The notes: a model not told the origin generated them from the sequence alone. A DNA stretch of 64,000 bases from Streptomyces tendae (GCF_008632955.1 NZ_CP043960.1:124001-188000); one strand, 5' to 3'. Counted from the first letter of the stretch, positions 52,643-62,047 are shown. Program-made: numbers and translations.

Positions 52643-53089
52643 GTCCAGGTCACCTCGATGGGTAGCGGCGGCGGCATGGCCACCGTCGGCTACCACGGTG
52701 CGGGCAAGGCAGCACTGGACTCCGTGAGCGAGGCCCTTGCGATGGAGGTCGAAGGGTTCGGCATCAAGGTCACCGTCGTGCAGATGGGCGGCTACAACAC
52801 CGGCTTGTTCACCGCCGGCACCACGAACACCGAATCCCTGGCGCACTATCAGCCCCTGCGCACCGAGATGGAGGCGATGTGGGGCGATGCCGTCGCGCCG
52901 GAGCCGGACACCGCGGCCCCGGTGATCATGAAGCTGGCCACACTGCCGGATCCTCCCCGGCGGCTGATTGTCGGCAGCCAGTCCTTCGATCACGTCTTGG
53001 AGATGGACCGAGCCCAAGCGGATCTGTACCGGTCCTGGGAGCACCTCAGCCGTATCGCCCCGGCTGACCCTGCCGCCGCTACGGCATGA
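52643..53089 (+). pseudogene. SDR without its nucleotide-binding half
   Basis: Begins at VTSMGSGGGMATVGYHGAGKAALDSVSEALAMEVEGFGIKVTVVQMGG, i.e. just before the catalytic Tyr-x-x-x-Lys (YHGAGK), and runs to a normal end. The Rossmann TGxxxGIG part is absent. Confidence 0.78.
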
Positions 53090-53201
53090 GTGTCGTCGGC
53101 TGTCATGGACGAGAGCATGAGACCACGCGGTGCAGGGTCGCGTCCGTCGGACGCAGGCGGTAACTGCCCTGCGGCCTGACGGATGTGGCAGGGTCCCGCC
53201 G

Positions 53202-54404
53202 TCACATCCGAGGGAATCCGACCTCCGGACGGTCGGCCGCGGGGCCATCGAGCAGAGGGCGTGCCATACCGCGCAGGTGCGTGTCGAAGAAGGCAGCCGT
53301 GTAGTCCCGTGTGAGCTGCCACGAGCGCTCGCCCGAGAGCGTCGCCGCGGGATCGGAGAGGCCCAGCCGGTCGGCCAGGACCGGCAGATCCGTGAAAGTG
53401 AAGTGCTCGGCCCCGGCAACCGTCAGCCAGCGCTTCCACCCATCCAGGCGGGTCCAGGCGCCTTGCCAGTCGCTGTCCGGGGCGGCAGGTCCGTGGGTGG
53501 CGGAGGTGCCCATCATCATGAACGGCTGCCCTTCCATGCCCGCCCCGGCGAGCGGGGTGAAGAAGTTCCCGTCCAGGTTCACACCGGCGCGCACACGCGG
53601 ATCGCGCTGCATGACCGCGGCGGCGGCCGCACCCCCGATGGAGTGTCCTGCCACCCCGATCCGCCGGGGATCGATCAATTGGGCAAAGGGGGTACCGCTG
53701 TGTCGGTGGATCGTGCCGGACGATGCCCGCAGCGTTGTCAATCGGTCGATGACGAAGGACAGGTCATGGGCCCGGCCGACGGCCACCCGCGCCCGCTCCT
53801 GGTCGGTGGCGACCCGCTCACACGCGAGACAGGTGAGCACACGTCCACCAGGGAAGGCCGTGCCGACGGACTCGTAAGCGTGGTCCACGGCGGCGACGAC
53901 GTACCCGCGGCTCGCCAAGTCGTCCGCCAGGGTGGTGAGCGTGCTGCGCGGCATCGCGAAGCCCGGCGAGAGCAGCACCATCGGGAAACGGCCGTACGCG
54001 GGAGGGGCGTCCACCCGCGCGTGGGTCCGTACACCGCTGACAGCCTCGGCAGGCACGACACCGGCCAGGCCCCTCGCCTCCAGCAGCAGCCGGGCCTCCT
54101 CCTGCGTCATGTAGGGCGCGGCAGCGCCCGTTCGGGCACGGGCGGGATAGTGAACCGACACCATCAGCTCCCTGTGGGCCGAGGGCACCCATGGGTCGCG
54201 GCGCTGAGGATCGGACAGGTGCAGGATCTGTGCCCCGACCGCATACCGGCCCGCAGGCCGCGGCAGCTCGATCCCCGCTTCCGAGGTGTTCCGGACGGAG
54301 GAGATAGGCACGGGGGCGGCCGAGGCGATGCCCGGGCCGCCGGGCACCAGGGCGAACGACAGGCCGAGCAGGGCAAAAGCGGTGGCACCGCGTCGTAGGT
54401 TCAT
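53202..54404 (-). CDS. Secreted alpha/beta hydrolase (PAF-acetylhydrolase/lipase-like)
   Basis: 400 residues. A Sec signal peptide (MNLRRGATAFALLGLSFALVPGGPGIASA, cut near 30) leads to a PAF-acetylhydrolase-like fold: FPMVLLSPGFAMPRS (oxyanion), GVAGHSIGGAAAAAVMQ (nucleophile Ser), VNLDGNFFTPL (acid) and AGAEHFTFTD (His). It should hydrolyse short acyl esters outside the cell. The stop is 112 bp from the converging SDR fragment. Not in an operon. Confidence 0.86.
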   Translation of the reverse strand: MNLRRGATAFALLGLSFALVPGGPGIASAAPVPISSVRNTSEAGIELPRPAGRYAVGAQILHLSDPQRRDPWVPSAHRELMVSVHYPARARTGAAAPYMTQEEARLLLEARGLAGVVPAEAVSGVRTHARVDAPPAYGRFPMVLLSPGFAMPRSTLTTLADDLASRGYVVAAVDHAYESVGTAFPGGRVLTCLACERVATDQERARVAVGRAHDLSFVIDRLTTLRASSGTIHRHSGTPFAQLIDPRRIGVAGHSIGGAAAAAVMQRDPRVRAGVNLDGNFFTPLAGAGMEGQPFMMMGTSATHGPAAPDSDWQGAWTRLDGWKRWLTVAGAEHFTFTDLPVLADRLGLSDPAATLSGERSWQLTRDYTAAFFDTHLRGMARPLLDGPAADRPEVGFPRM

Positions 54405-54712
54405 GACACCGAACCGTAGGCGGCCACGTACCTCAACTCGTCATTCACAAGCGGTAGTTGCATGTACAGCTACAGAAGGGGGCGGATCCGCCCCAGGTCG
54501 CATGCCCGGGCCATACGCCCTGTGCGGGGGCAGGGCAGCTCGGACAAACCGGACTCCATCGCGCACCACCACGTGTTCAAACCGCGCCACAACGTTCAGC
54601 CTCGTCGCCGTAGGCGTTACAGGTCCTGCGGGTCTGCTCGATACCGGCTTCCGAACGGCCGGGTCTACGGCGCGAACACGACGACCCCAACCCCGCCCGC
54701 TCCCACAACGGA
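54405..54712. other. Intergenic, nothing recognised
   Basis: Upstream region of the leftward hydrolase. No motif or gene supported. Confidence 0.4.
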
Positions 54713-54924
54713 CCTACGCCGAACTGGTCGGCGGGCCGCTGGACGGCCTGGTGCTGGACATCCGCAGGTGGCGGACCGAGGAAGTCGACGACGGTGTGGC
54801 CCTGTCCACCGAACTCGGACGGTGGCCCGGCGTCCGCGCCCCGTACGATCCGCGCCGCGGCGAATCCCGCACGCCCGGCCCGGGTGTGAGCTGCCGCTTC
54901 TACTACTTCGGCGACACGCCCTGA
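54713..54924 (+). pseudogene. Hypothetical protein fragment
   Basis: About 70 codons reading TYAELVGGPLDGLVLDIRRW, GVALSTELGRWPG, PGVSCRFYYFGDTP and a stop. A compact, complete-looking C-terminal part, but no start codon precedes it. Family unknown. Confidence 0.4.
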
Positions 54925-54997
54925 CCACTAGCCCGACCACGGGCCCGACCGTGGCACCGGCTGCCTCGACCGCAGGGCCGACCACGGCAGGTCAGGC

Positions 54998-55262
54998 CGG
55001 TGGGCAGCGATTGCCCTGGCGGAGCAGCGGGAGGCGGAGCGGCAGCGGGGTATCCAGGACCGGCCCCGCCCGCCCGACTGCCTGCTCGAGCAGGGTCTGA
55101 ACCTGGACAGCCCGCCTGTCCAGGTCCACTGCGGCGACTGCTGGAACAAGGGCAAGCGCACCCGCGGCATCAGCCTGGAGAAGCCCGGCGGGCTCTCACG
55201 GAGGGAGCCAAAACGTATGGCGTCTGCCGGCCCGACAGTGCCCTCGGCTTCCTGGAGAGCTG
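54998..55262 (+). pseudogene. DUF6233-like protein, frameshifted
   Basis: AIALAEQREAERQRG, PDCLLEQGLNLDSPPVQVHCGDCWNKGKRTRGIS in one frame; a shift near 55178 continues GEARRALTEGAKTYGVCRPDSALG. The VHxGDCW and CRPD blocks are the DUF6233 pattern. The N-terminus is missing. Confidence 0.6.
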
Positions 55263-55335
55263 GTCCTTGAGTGGCGTGGTCTACCGGCCCGCGACGAGTA
55301 GGCTGATCGTTCGTGATCGGACCGGGGAGGTCGGC

Positions 55336-55776
55336 GTGGACTATGGAGACAAGCTCTTCTGGCTCTCGGTTGTGATTCAACGCAAGTACGCGCAGATCTG
55401 CGCCGAGTTCGAATTGACCCCCTCGCAGGCCACGCTGCTCTGCGCCGTCAGGAACGAGCCGCGGCAGATGGCTGACCTCGCCGCGTCGTTGGGTATGACG
55501 AAGAACGCCTTGAGCCAGTTGGTCGATCGCACCGTGCGGCGCGAGTTGGTCGACCGGGCAAGCTCGGCGCAGGACCGACGGGTCGTCATGCTCAGTGCGA
55601 CGCCCACGGGGAAGGTGCTCGCCGAGGCCGTTTACGCCGAGGTCGCCAAGCGCCTGCCCGAGATCGTGAGGAACCTCGACGCCGACGACCAGCGCGACTT
55701 CGAGCGCCTGGCCACCGCCATCGTGGACACCTCGGACCTCTCTTCACCCACCTCGAACCAACCCATCACACCGTGA
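55336..55776 (+). CDS. MarR-family transcriptional regulator
   Basis: 146 residues from GTG with GGAGG at 55326-55330. Winged helix: LTPSQATLLCAVRNEPRQMADLAASLGMTKNALSQLVDRTVRRELVDRASSAQDRRVVMLSATPTG (about 28-95), with dimerising N- and C-terminal helices. Divergence within MarR does not allow a ligand call. It lies 84 bp before an NmrA-like gene, with two palindromes in the gap that are its likely operators; redox or electrophile sensing would fit an NmrA-type oxidoreductase target (inference). Confidence 0.88.
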   Translation: MDYGDKLFWLSVVIQRKYAQICAEFELTPSQATLLCAVRNEPRQMADLAASLGMTKNALSQLVDRTVRRELVDRASSAQDRRVVMLSATPTGKVLAEAVYAEVAKRLPEIVRNLDADDQRDFERLATAIVDTSDLSSPTSNQPITP

Positions 55777-55805
55777 GGTCCCGCTGCACCCGCACCTTTG
55801 ACGAC

Positions 55806-55842
55806 GTTCATGCCGTGAACTAATTTTGTTCATGCCATGAAC
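55806..55842. promoter_or_regulatory. Two 15-bp palindromic MarR operators, 22 bp apart
   Basis: GTTCATGCCGTGAAC (55806-55820) and GTTCATGCCATGAAC (55828-55842) are each palindromic (GTTCATG/CATGAAC arms, first with one mismatch) and repeat with a 22-bp period, two helical turns. They fill the gap before the NmrA-like start at 55861, so binding would block its promoter. Confidence 0.8.
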
Positions 55843-55860
55843 TAGTGAAGGGTGGCAGCG

Positions 55861-56751
55861 ATGCGCACACAGGCGACCGGCACGATCGCAGTCTTCGGCG
55901 CGACGGGGCAACAGGGCGGGGCGGTGGTCGACGCGCTGCTGGACCACAAGGCGCCGGTGCGGGCTTTGATTCGCAACCCGCAGTCCGACCGGGCTCAGGC
56001 GCTGGCCGCCCGCGGCGTCGAGCTGGCGGCCATCCGGGCCGACGACCCGGCGTCGCTGACCGCCGCGCTGGCGACGGTCGAGGGGTTCTACTTCATGACC
56101 CCGGAAGCGAACAGCCTCGAAGAGGTCGAGGCGGAGATCCGCGTCGGTACCGCGCTCGTCGACGCGGCGGTCGAGGCGGGCGTCCCACACGTCGTGTTCA
56201 ACTCGGTCTTCGGAGCGGACCGGGAGTCGGGGGTGCCGCACCACGACTCGAAGCACTCGATCGAGGAGCACCTGAGGAAGTCCGGCCTCAGGGCCACGAT
56301 GGTTCGCGCGACAGCCTTCATGGAGAACTTCACGAGCGTGATGGCACCGAGCCTGGAGCATGGGGAGATCGTGCTGAGGCTGCCGCTGCCGGAGGACGTC
56401 GCCCTGAAGATGATCTCGGTCAGGGACATCGGCCGGGTCGCCGCCGCGCTCCTGCTCGACACCGCGGAGGCGCCCGGCGGAGCCGTCGAGCTCGTCGGCG
56501 ACGAGCTGACGGGCCCCCAGATCGCCGCGGCGTTCGGCGCGCGCGCCGGGCTCCCGGCACGGTACGAGGCCCTCCCGCTGAGCGTGCTTCCCAACGACCT
56601 CGACAAGGCGATGTTCCGCGAGTTCGCGAAGGCGCCGGAATACCCTTCGGACCTCGCGGTGGTGCGCTCGATCGAGCCGGCCACCCTGGACCTGGTCGAG
56701 TGGATCCGCGCTACCGGCTGGACCGCGCCCACAAACGTGGCTGGTTCCTGA
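55861..56751 (+). CDS. NmrA-like NAD(P)-binding protein
   Basis: 296 residues. Glycine-rich nucleotide-binding motif IAVFGATGQQGGAVVDALL (9-27), then atypical-SDR features: VRALIRNPQSDRAQALAARGVEL, GVPHVVFNSVFGAD, and NmrA-type HHDSKHSIEEHLRKSGLRATMVRATAFMENF. Such proteins act as quinone or NADPH oxidoreductases or redox-sensing regulators. ATG 55861 with GAAGGG upstream. Target of the linked MarR regulator. Confidence 0.87.
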   Translation: MRTQATGTIAVFGATGQQGGAVVDALLDHKAPVRALIRNPQSDRAQALAARGVELAAIRADDPASLTAALATVEGFYFMTPEANSLEEVEAEIRVGTALVDAAVEAGVPHVVFNSVFGADRESGVPHHDSKHSIEEHLRKSGLRATMVRATAFMENFTSVMAPSLEHGEIVLRLPLPEDVALKMISVRDIGRVAAALLLDTAEAPGGAVELVGDELTGPQIAAAFGARAGLPARYEALPLSVLPNDLDKAMFREFAKAPEYPSDLAVVRSIEPATLDLVEWIRATGWTAPTNVAGS

Positions 56752-57414
56752 GCCCTCCGGCCGCGATGAACGCCCCGCGATCGTGCCCACGGTCCCGGCG
56801 CTCTGGGCACGGCAACGCATCCGCCCACGGTTGAAGTAGTCACGAAGCTCCCGGGGGCGTGCCCGAGGCGACACCGGCACACTGGTTGTCGAGAGGCCGC
56901 CGGTCGACGGCAAGGTGAAGATCCACGTCCAGGAGGCCCCGGGACGCCAACCAAAACACCTCACCGACTATGCCCGCGAGGCCGCCGCCGCGCCGGCGTC
57001 TGAACCCGTACAGCGGATGGCCGGAACAGGCTTGACCGTGCCGGCCATCCGCAACGGTGCTCGGCGTCCCGTGCTTTTCCGCTGTTGCGGTTGCTGCAGC
57101 CCAGACAGCATGACGGACATCGCCGCCGAAGCCATCACCTTGGAAAGGCAGGCTGAAAAGGCTCACTGTGCCCGTTCGCCGGCTCGCGGCGAGGCAGCGG
57201 CGGACGACGTACGGGGTGATTCTTCGATGAGTTGGTCGATGCGCCAGATGTCGGCCAGGGACGTGATCCGCTGCGCCGTGGCCACCGCCACCGCATGGCC
57301 GACGTTGTTTGCGGGTCGGTCGTGGGTGCTCGGGTTTGTTGATTGATGCGCAGACTGATCGTCGACAGGAGTGGCTGTTCGGTTGATGGCGGAGGTCGCG
57401 GGTATGGTCGGCAC
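56752..57414. other. Intergenic, short unknown coding-like pieces
   Basis: No gene. About 56895-56990 on the plus strand reads VERPPVDGKVKIHVQEAPGR and so on; about 57190-57330 on the minus strand reads HAVAVATAQRITSLADIWRIDQLIEE. Neither has a start, and I know no family. Confidence 0.35.
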
Positions 57415-57780
57415 ATGGGCTTGGACGAGCTTCTGGAGCTGGAGCATCGCGGTTGGCAATCCCTGTGCGAGGGAACCGGCGGGGATTTCTATGGTCAGTT
57501 GATGACAGAGAATGGCGTCATGGTGCTCGCGCACGGCCAGGTGTTCCGCCGGCAGGACGTCATCGATTCGCTCAGCGAAGCGCCGCCCTGGCGAACCTAC
57601 GAGATCACTGAGGAGCGGATGATTCCCCTAAGCGAATCATCTGCTGCCCTGGTCTATCTTGGGCGAGCCTATCGGGAAGGCGCGGAGCCGGCGTTCACGG
57701 CACTGATGTCGAGTGTTTATGCGCGACGAGGGACTGAGTGGGCGCTGGCCGTATACCAACAGACTCCCGTGCCCGAGTAG
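57415..57780 (+). CDS. NTF2/DUF4440-like small protein
   Basis: 121 residues. MGLDELLELEHRGWQSLCEGTGGDFYGQLMTENGVMVLAHGQVFRRQDVIDSL is the helix-helix-cone opening of the DUF4440/SnoaL-like NTF2 fold; the rest is beta (WRTYEITEERMIPLSESSAALVYLGRAYREG; WALAVYQQTPVPE). Often found as steroid-isomerase-like enzymes or stress proteins; reaction not assigned. ATG 57415. Confidence 0.75.
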   Translation: MGLDELLELEHRGWQSLCEGTGGDFYGQLMTENGVMVLAHGQVFRRQDVIDSLSEAPPWRTYEITEERMIPLSESSAALVYLGRAYREGAEPAFTALMSSVYARRGTEWALAVYQQTPVPE

Positions 57781-57913
57781 CTGACTCATAGGCCTCCGTC
57801 AGGTCTTCGAACTCGGCCAACTGGTCGTCGAACGCCCTCGCCAGCTGAGGCTCTACCACCTTGCTGATCTCGGCCTCGGTCACGTTCTCACTGGTCTTCG
57901 GTGCATCCTCCAT
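57695..57913 (-). CDS. Small hypothetical protein, overlaps the NTF2-like gene
   Basis: 72 residues from ATG 57913. The first 45 are a convincing acidic helix (MEDAPKTSENVTEAEISKVV, LARAFDDQLAEFEDLTEAYES). The last 25 overlap the end of the NTF2-like gene on the other strand by 86 bp and read poorly, so the natural stop was probably lost. Confidence 0.4.
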   Translation of the reverse strand: MEDAPKTSENVTEAEISKVVEPQLARAFDDQLAEFEDLTEAYESATRARESVGIRPAPTQSLVAHKHSTSVP

Positions 57914-57939
57914 GATCGGGAGCTGCACCGAACGATGCA

Positions 57940-58097
57940 CAGTCCCGGTCAGCGCGGCGAGCGTGCAGGACTCCATCGCCGGCCAGACCCTCCTCGAGAG
58001 GGTCGTCGTCGACCATCCCACCGTGGTGCAAGACCTGGGTCGACGGTGGCTACCGCCAACATCTCCGTGAGCACGCCCCCACCCTCGGCATCGATAA
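57940..58097 (+). pseudogene. IS5-family transposase fragment
   Basis: SVQDSIAGQTLLERVVVDHPTVV in one frame and KTWVDGGYRQHLREHAPTLGID in the next form an internal DDE piece. One short deletion separates them. Both flanks are unrelated. Confidence 0.6.
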
Positions 58098-58326
58098 GCA
58101 CATAACCACCCCGGACGGTGCGTTCGTACCGTATGGCCCCTACGGCTCACGGCGCGGCACCGCCTACGAGTTCGGCTCGGACAGTGCTGATCCACGCCAG
58201 TTCCGTCACCTGGGCCAGTCCGGGCAAATCATCCCGGACTGGACGGGACGGGAAACCGCGGACTACACGGATCAGGGGGTCGCGACCCGCGAGGAAGGGC
58301 TGCCGTCGCTCTTCCTGCGCCGGTGA
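58098..58326 (+). pseudogene. C-terminal fragment of unknown protein fused to IS5 remnant
   Basis: In frame with the IS5 piece the sequence reads ITTPDGAFVPYGPYGSRRG, AYEFGSDSADPRQFRHLG, IIPDWTGRETADYTDQGVATREEG to a TGA at 58324. It is clearly protein-like (acidic, aromatic) but not transposase. I do not recognise it. Confidence 0.4.
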
Positions 58327-58391
58327 CGTACCCGATCGTCGCCCTCACGCCCGGCGTTCGCCTCGGCGGGTGACTCGGGGTGGTCCGATGC

Positions 58392-58431
58392 GGCCCGGGG
58401 CCCGGCATGACCACATGCCGGGCCCCGGGCC
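58392..58431. terminator. 18-bp perfect hairpin with 4-nt loop
   Basis: GGCCCGGGGCCCGGCATG (58392-58409) and its exact complement (58414-58431) around ACCA. One of the strongest hairpins in the window. It precedes the ECF sigma gene and follows the unknown fragment. Confidence 0.85.
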
Positions 58432-58642
58432 CGTCAGCCGTACGGTCAGGACCAGTCGGTGCCGTGAGAAACACGTTGTACGGAACATGATCGACGGTGA
58501 GAGTTTTCCCGTCCCGAGTTACCGTCGATGTGGCGATGCCCCACGGCGCTGGAAGACAGGAGCCCGCCCGGAGGGCACATGTCTCGTGACCGTGTGACGC
58601 GCGCCACAGGAACCGGTGCTGCCGCGTGGACAACTCTGGGGC

Positions 58643-59281
58643 GTGGACTACTCACTGCACACCCGGATACGGGCAGGCGACCCGGAGGCGTTCCGCGAAC
58701 TCTTCCGTGACCACGCCCGACTGGTCCACCGGCACGCGGTACGCGTGACCGGGGACTGGACCGTCGCCGAAGACATCGTCTCGCTGACCTTCTTGGAGGC
58801 GTGGCGGCTGCGCGCCAGGCTGCGGGACGAAGGCGACAGCGCGCGCCCCTGGCTGATGGGCATCGCCGTGAACGTACTGCGCAACACCACCCGCGCTGCG
58901 CGCCGCCACCAGCGAGCCCTGGAGCGCCTGCCGGCCAAGGAAGGGGTTCCGGACTTCGCGGACGAAGTCGTCGGCCGCATGGCCGATGCCGACCAGCTGG
59001 CCGCCGCCCAACAGGGCCTGAAGAAGCTGAACCGGAGCGAGCGCGAGGTCTTCACCCTCGCCGTGTGGTCCGGGCTCAGCTATGCGGAGACGGCGGCCGT
59101 CCTCGGCGTCCCGGTCGGCACCGTGCGCTCCCGCCTGTCCCGCGCCCGCAAACGCCTGAGCAAGCTGGCCGTCGAAGAACTGAGGAAGAGCAGGGAACCG
59201 CTACCGCACAACGGACAAGTACAGGGCGGCCGCACTTCCGCGGTCCGGTCACACGAGTCGTACGAGGAGGGGTCCGAATGA
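58643..59281 (+). CDS. ECF-type RNA polymerase sigma factor
   Basis: 212 residues. Region 2: IRAGDPEAFRELFRDHARLVHRHAVRVTGDWTVAEDIVSLTFLEAWRLR; region 4: LKKLNRSEREVFTLAVWSGLSYAETAAVLGVPVGTVRSRLSRARKRLSKL. GTG 58643 gives the family's usual start (VDYSLHTRIRAGD); another GTG at 58616 has an AGGA site and would add nine residues. Its stop overlaps the next gene's ATG (ATGA). The downstream membrane-anchored protein probably takes part in its regulation. Confidence 0.88.
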   Translation: MDYSLHTRIRAGDPEAFRELFRDHARLVHRHAVRVTGDWTVAEDIVSLTFLEAWRLRARLRDEGDSARPWLMGIAVNVLRNTTRAARRHQRALERLPAKEGVPDFADEVVGRMADADQLAAAQQGLKKLNRSEREVFTLAVWSGLSYAETAAVLGVPVGTVRSRLSRARKRLSKLAVEELRKSREPLPHNGQVQGGRTSAVRSHESYEEGSE

Positions 59282-60342
59282 CCCGCAGGACGTCGCGGCG
59301 ACAGGAGCCGCTGGACGACGCGGAACTGTCCCGTCTGCTGCCGGCACCGGGAGACCCACAGCTGTCGCCCGCCCGTCACCTGCTTCTCGAGGAACACCTG
59401 ATGAACGAGATACAGCGCACCGCACCTGCCCCTGCGCCGCTCCGCCGCATCGCACGCCGTGCCTTGCTGATCGGTGTCCCGGTCACCGCCGCCGCCCTGG
59501 TCGGCGCATTCGCCTTCACCACGCTGACCGGTTCCGGGGGCAGTGCTACGACCGCGGCCACTCCGCACCCGGTCGAAGCGCCAGTCGTCCGCATCGAGAC
59601 CGGCAGCACCGCCCGGCTCGCCTCCACCGTCGAGCGCATCGCCGCCGCCGCCTCGACCGGCAAGACGCCCGAACCCGGCCCCGGCCAGTACATCTACACC
59701 AAGAGCAAGGTCTCCTACCTCTCCGTCTCGCACACCGACTCGGACAAGTCCCGGACCTGGGTCCAGCCGCTGCACATCCGCGAGACGTGGAACTCCCCCG
59801 ACGGCAAGCAGGGGTGGCTGGACGAGCCCGGCTACCAGCCCGAGGGCGGTGTCTCCCTCGACAGTGACGTGGAGAGCACCCTGAACGGCCCCTCCTACCA
59901 CTACCTCAAGACGCTGCCCACCGACCCGGACGCCCTGCTGAAGAAGATCTACAAGGAGACCGAGGGCCAGGGGAACTCCCCGGACCAGGAAGCCTTCGCC
60001 ACTGTCGGCGACCTGCTCAAGGAGCAGCTCGCACCGGCCGAACTGAATGCGGCGCTGTACCGGGCCGCGGCCAAGATCCCCGGCGTCGTGGTGGTGGACC
60101 GTGCCCAGGACGCCGCCGGACGTGAGGGCATCGCCCTGGCCCACGTCGACCGGCGGAGCGGCGATCGCACCGAGTGGATCTTCGACCGCAGGACGTACAC
60201 CTATCTCGGCAGCCGGGCCGTGCAGGTCGTACAGACCGACGACGTCGAGCCCGGCACAGTCCTCGAACGCACCGCCGTGCTGGAGCGGGCCGTCGTCGAC
60301 GCCCAGAAGCAGCGCCCGGGCACGCGAGGGACCGATGTGTGA
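59278..60342 (+). CDS. CU044_5270 family membrane-anchored protein
   Basis: 354 residues. A cytoplasmic N-terminus (DAELSRLLPAPGDPQLSPARHLLLEEHLMNEI) is followed by one membrane helix (ALLIGVPVTAAALVGAFAF, about 62-80) and a 270-residue outer domain (GPGQYIYTKSKVSYLSV, HIRETWNSPDGKQGWL, LPTDPDALLKKIYKET, YLGSRAVQVVQTD). This family regularly sits behind ECF sigma genes in Streptomyces. An anti-sigma-like role for the short cytoplasmic part is inferred. GGAGGGG before the ATG. Confidence 0.88.
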   Translation: MTRRTSRRQEPLDDAELSRLLPAPGDPQLSPARHLLLEEHLMNEIQRTAPAPAPLRRIARRALLIGVPVTAAALVGAFAFTTLTGSGGSATTAATPHPVEAPVVRIETGSTARLASTVERIAAAASTGKTPEPGPGQYIYTKSKVSYLSVSHTDSDKSRTWVQPLHIRETWNSPDGKQGWLDEPGYQPEGGVSLDSDVESTLNGPSYHYLKTLPTDPDALLKKIYKETEGQGNSPDQEAFATVGDLLKEQLAPAELNAALYRAAAKIPGVVVVDRAQDAAGREGIALAHVDRRSGDRTEWIFDRRTYTYLGSRAVQVVQTDDVEPGTVLERTAVLERAVVDAQKQRPGTRGTDV

Positions 60343-60531
60343 GAGGTGATCACTCCCGGGGATCCCGCCGGGTCGGGTGGAGGCAGAGCCCCACGCCAAA
60401 ACGGTGATCTGCCATGCCAACTGAGCCGAGAGGCTCTCGCCGCCGTCCCGCGCGACTGCGCGACGCACGGAACCTCCCGGCTGCTTCGCGCTCGCGTACG
60501 AGCCGAGCGCTGGCGAAGCCCCGACCCGTCG

Positions 60532-61188
60532 GTGGACCAGCCGTCCGGACGGGTGCCGGCCGAGCGGCTCAGAGCCGTGGCCGCGCTGCTGCTGTCGGCC
60601 GGCCTGAGCGTCGGCGTCCTGACCGGCTGTTCCTCCGGTCAGGAGGGTGACCAGGCATACGGCTCGTCCCGAGTGACGGCGCAGCAGATGGTGCATCTCC
60701 TGGAGCCCTCGCTGCCCGAAGGAAAGGCGGCCGAGAGGCGGGGCAACGGAGTGTCACAGGGCGACAAGCCCGACCGGCTGCCCGCCGCCGAGCTGCTCTT
60801 CGGTGACGGGGCGCGGGCGGTCAAGGGATCCGTACAGCTCGCCTGGTATCCCGTTCCGGTCCCCGCGCAGTTGTCCGAGTGTCCCGACACGGCCTCCCAC
60901 CCCTACAGCCGCTGCACACAGCGTGTGCTGCCGGACGGAGCCAGGCTGGTCCTCGACACATCACCGCATGCGGAGGACAAGCCGGCCGGCGGCGAGCGCT
61001 ACACCGCGCTGCCGACGTACCAGGACGGCAAGCAGGTCTCCGTTTCCGCGGTCGGCGCCCCGATCGGTCCGGCCCCGGCCGGCAGGGCCCGCTCGTCCTG
61101 TCTCTCGGCCAGGTCGAGCAGCGGAACCTGCGGAGGGGCCACCGGACTTGAGGGCGTCGTCGGCCTTCTTGGCGAGGGCACTACCTGA
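60532..61188 (+). CDS. Lipoprotein, C-terminus probably disrupted
   Basis: 218 residues from GTG. The signal RLRAVAALLLSAGLSVGVLTGCSSG has a lipobox (VLTGC, Cys33). The mature part begins GQEGDQAYGSSRVTAQQMVHLLEPSLPEGK and includes PVPAQLSECPDTASHPYSRCTQRVLPDGARLV, the pattern of a Streptomyces lipoprotein family that accompanies CU044_5270-type genes. After about residue 185 the sequence becomes Ala/Arg/Ser-rich; another frame offers PLVLSLGQVEQRNLRRGH, so a frameshift near 61085 likely destroyed the last domain. Confidence 0.6.
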   Translation: MDQPSGRVPAERLRAVAALLLSAGLSVGVLTGCSSGQEGDQAYGSSRVTAQQMVHLLEPSLPEGKAAERRGNGVSQGDKPDRLPAAELLFGDGARAVKGSVQLAWYPVPVPAQLSECPDTASHPYSRCTQRVLPDGARLVLDTSPHAEDKPAGGERYTALPTYQDGKQVSVSAVGAPIGPAPAGRARSSCLSARSSSGTCGGATGLEGVVGLLGEGTT

Positions 61189-62047
61189 GCCCGACCAAGG
61201 CCCAGGCCACACGCCAACGTCAGAGATCTCCGCCGAAACCGGAACGGTTCGGCCAGACGGCATGCCGTCAGCCGTGTCATCGGGAACCGGTCGAGCGTTC
61301 GGGCTTCGGCAGCGGGGCGTTCGCGTGGACGGCTCAGCGGCGTGCGTACGCCAACGACCAGGGTCGGCAGTGACTCTGGTGGCCGTCACCGCCCGCTCGA
61401 ACCGGTCCAAGGCCGACCAGGACCGGCCCAGTGGCTGCCACGGCGGCCGAGGCGCACTGCCGGTACGTCACTGAATGGGTCGCCACAAAGCTTCGCTGGA
61501 GCCTGACGGCCGACGAGGCGGAGGTACAGCCATGGAGGAGACGGCGGCCGGCAGGGGTGGCGGGGAGGACTCGCGTGCTTCTTGCCAGTGGGGCCCCCGA
61601 CACAGCCGCGGCCGCCACGGCGGCCGCCCCCCAGCTTCGACCGCGCCTTTCCCGGCAGCGAGAACCGTCACGGCCGTGCGATCGTCACGTTCCACTCGTC
61701 GGTGCCGGTGACCTCGTGCTCCTCACGGGCTCCGGCGTCCTGCGTTCGTCGTGTGCACCGCAGGGGGAGCCGGCCACGTGCAAGGGGTCCGGCGGTAGTC
61801 CGCCCTCGCCCCGGATCCCACGCGAGACCGGAGTCGGCGCCGACGCCGCGGCAGCAAACGGCAGTTCGTCCCCATCCCCACCTACCGCCAGGGAGCCGAC
61901 CGCACCGGGACCGGCAGGCGGATCCGGACCGCCGGGCGGTCCCCGAGCCCGTTGCCGCGGATGTTTGCGAGTGTGACGTGGGCGGGACCCCTTCGTTCGC
62001 TTGCAGACGGCTGGGGAGGCGCGCGCCGATGGCTCAACCGGGCGGTC
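61189..62047. other. Gene-poor region
   Basis: 860 bp. The only protein-like words are CRYVTEWVATKLRWSLTADEAEV at about 61455-61520, which may belong to a lost HNH-type or transposon protein. Otherwise all frames are low-complexity. Confidence 0.35.

Noticed and set aside
59080..60696. 538-codon minus-strand open frame
   Set aside because: It is antisense to the ECF sigma and CU044_5270 genes and has no domain.
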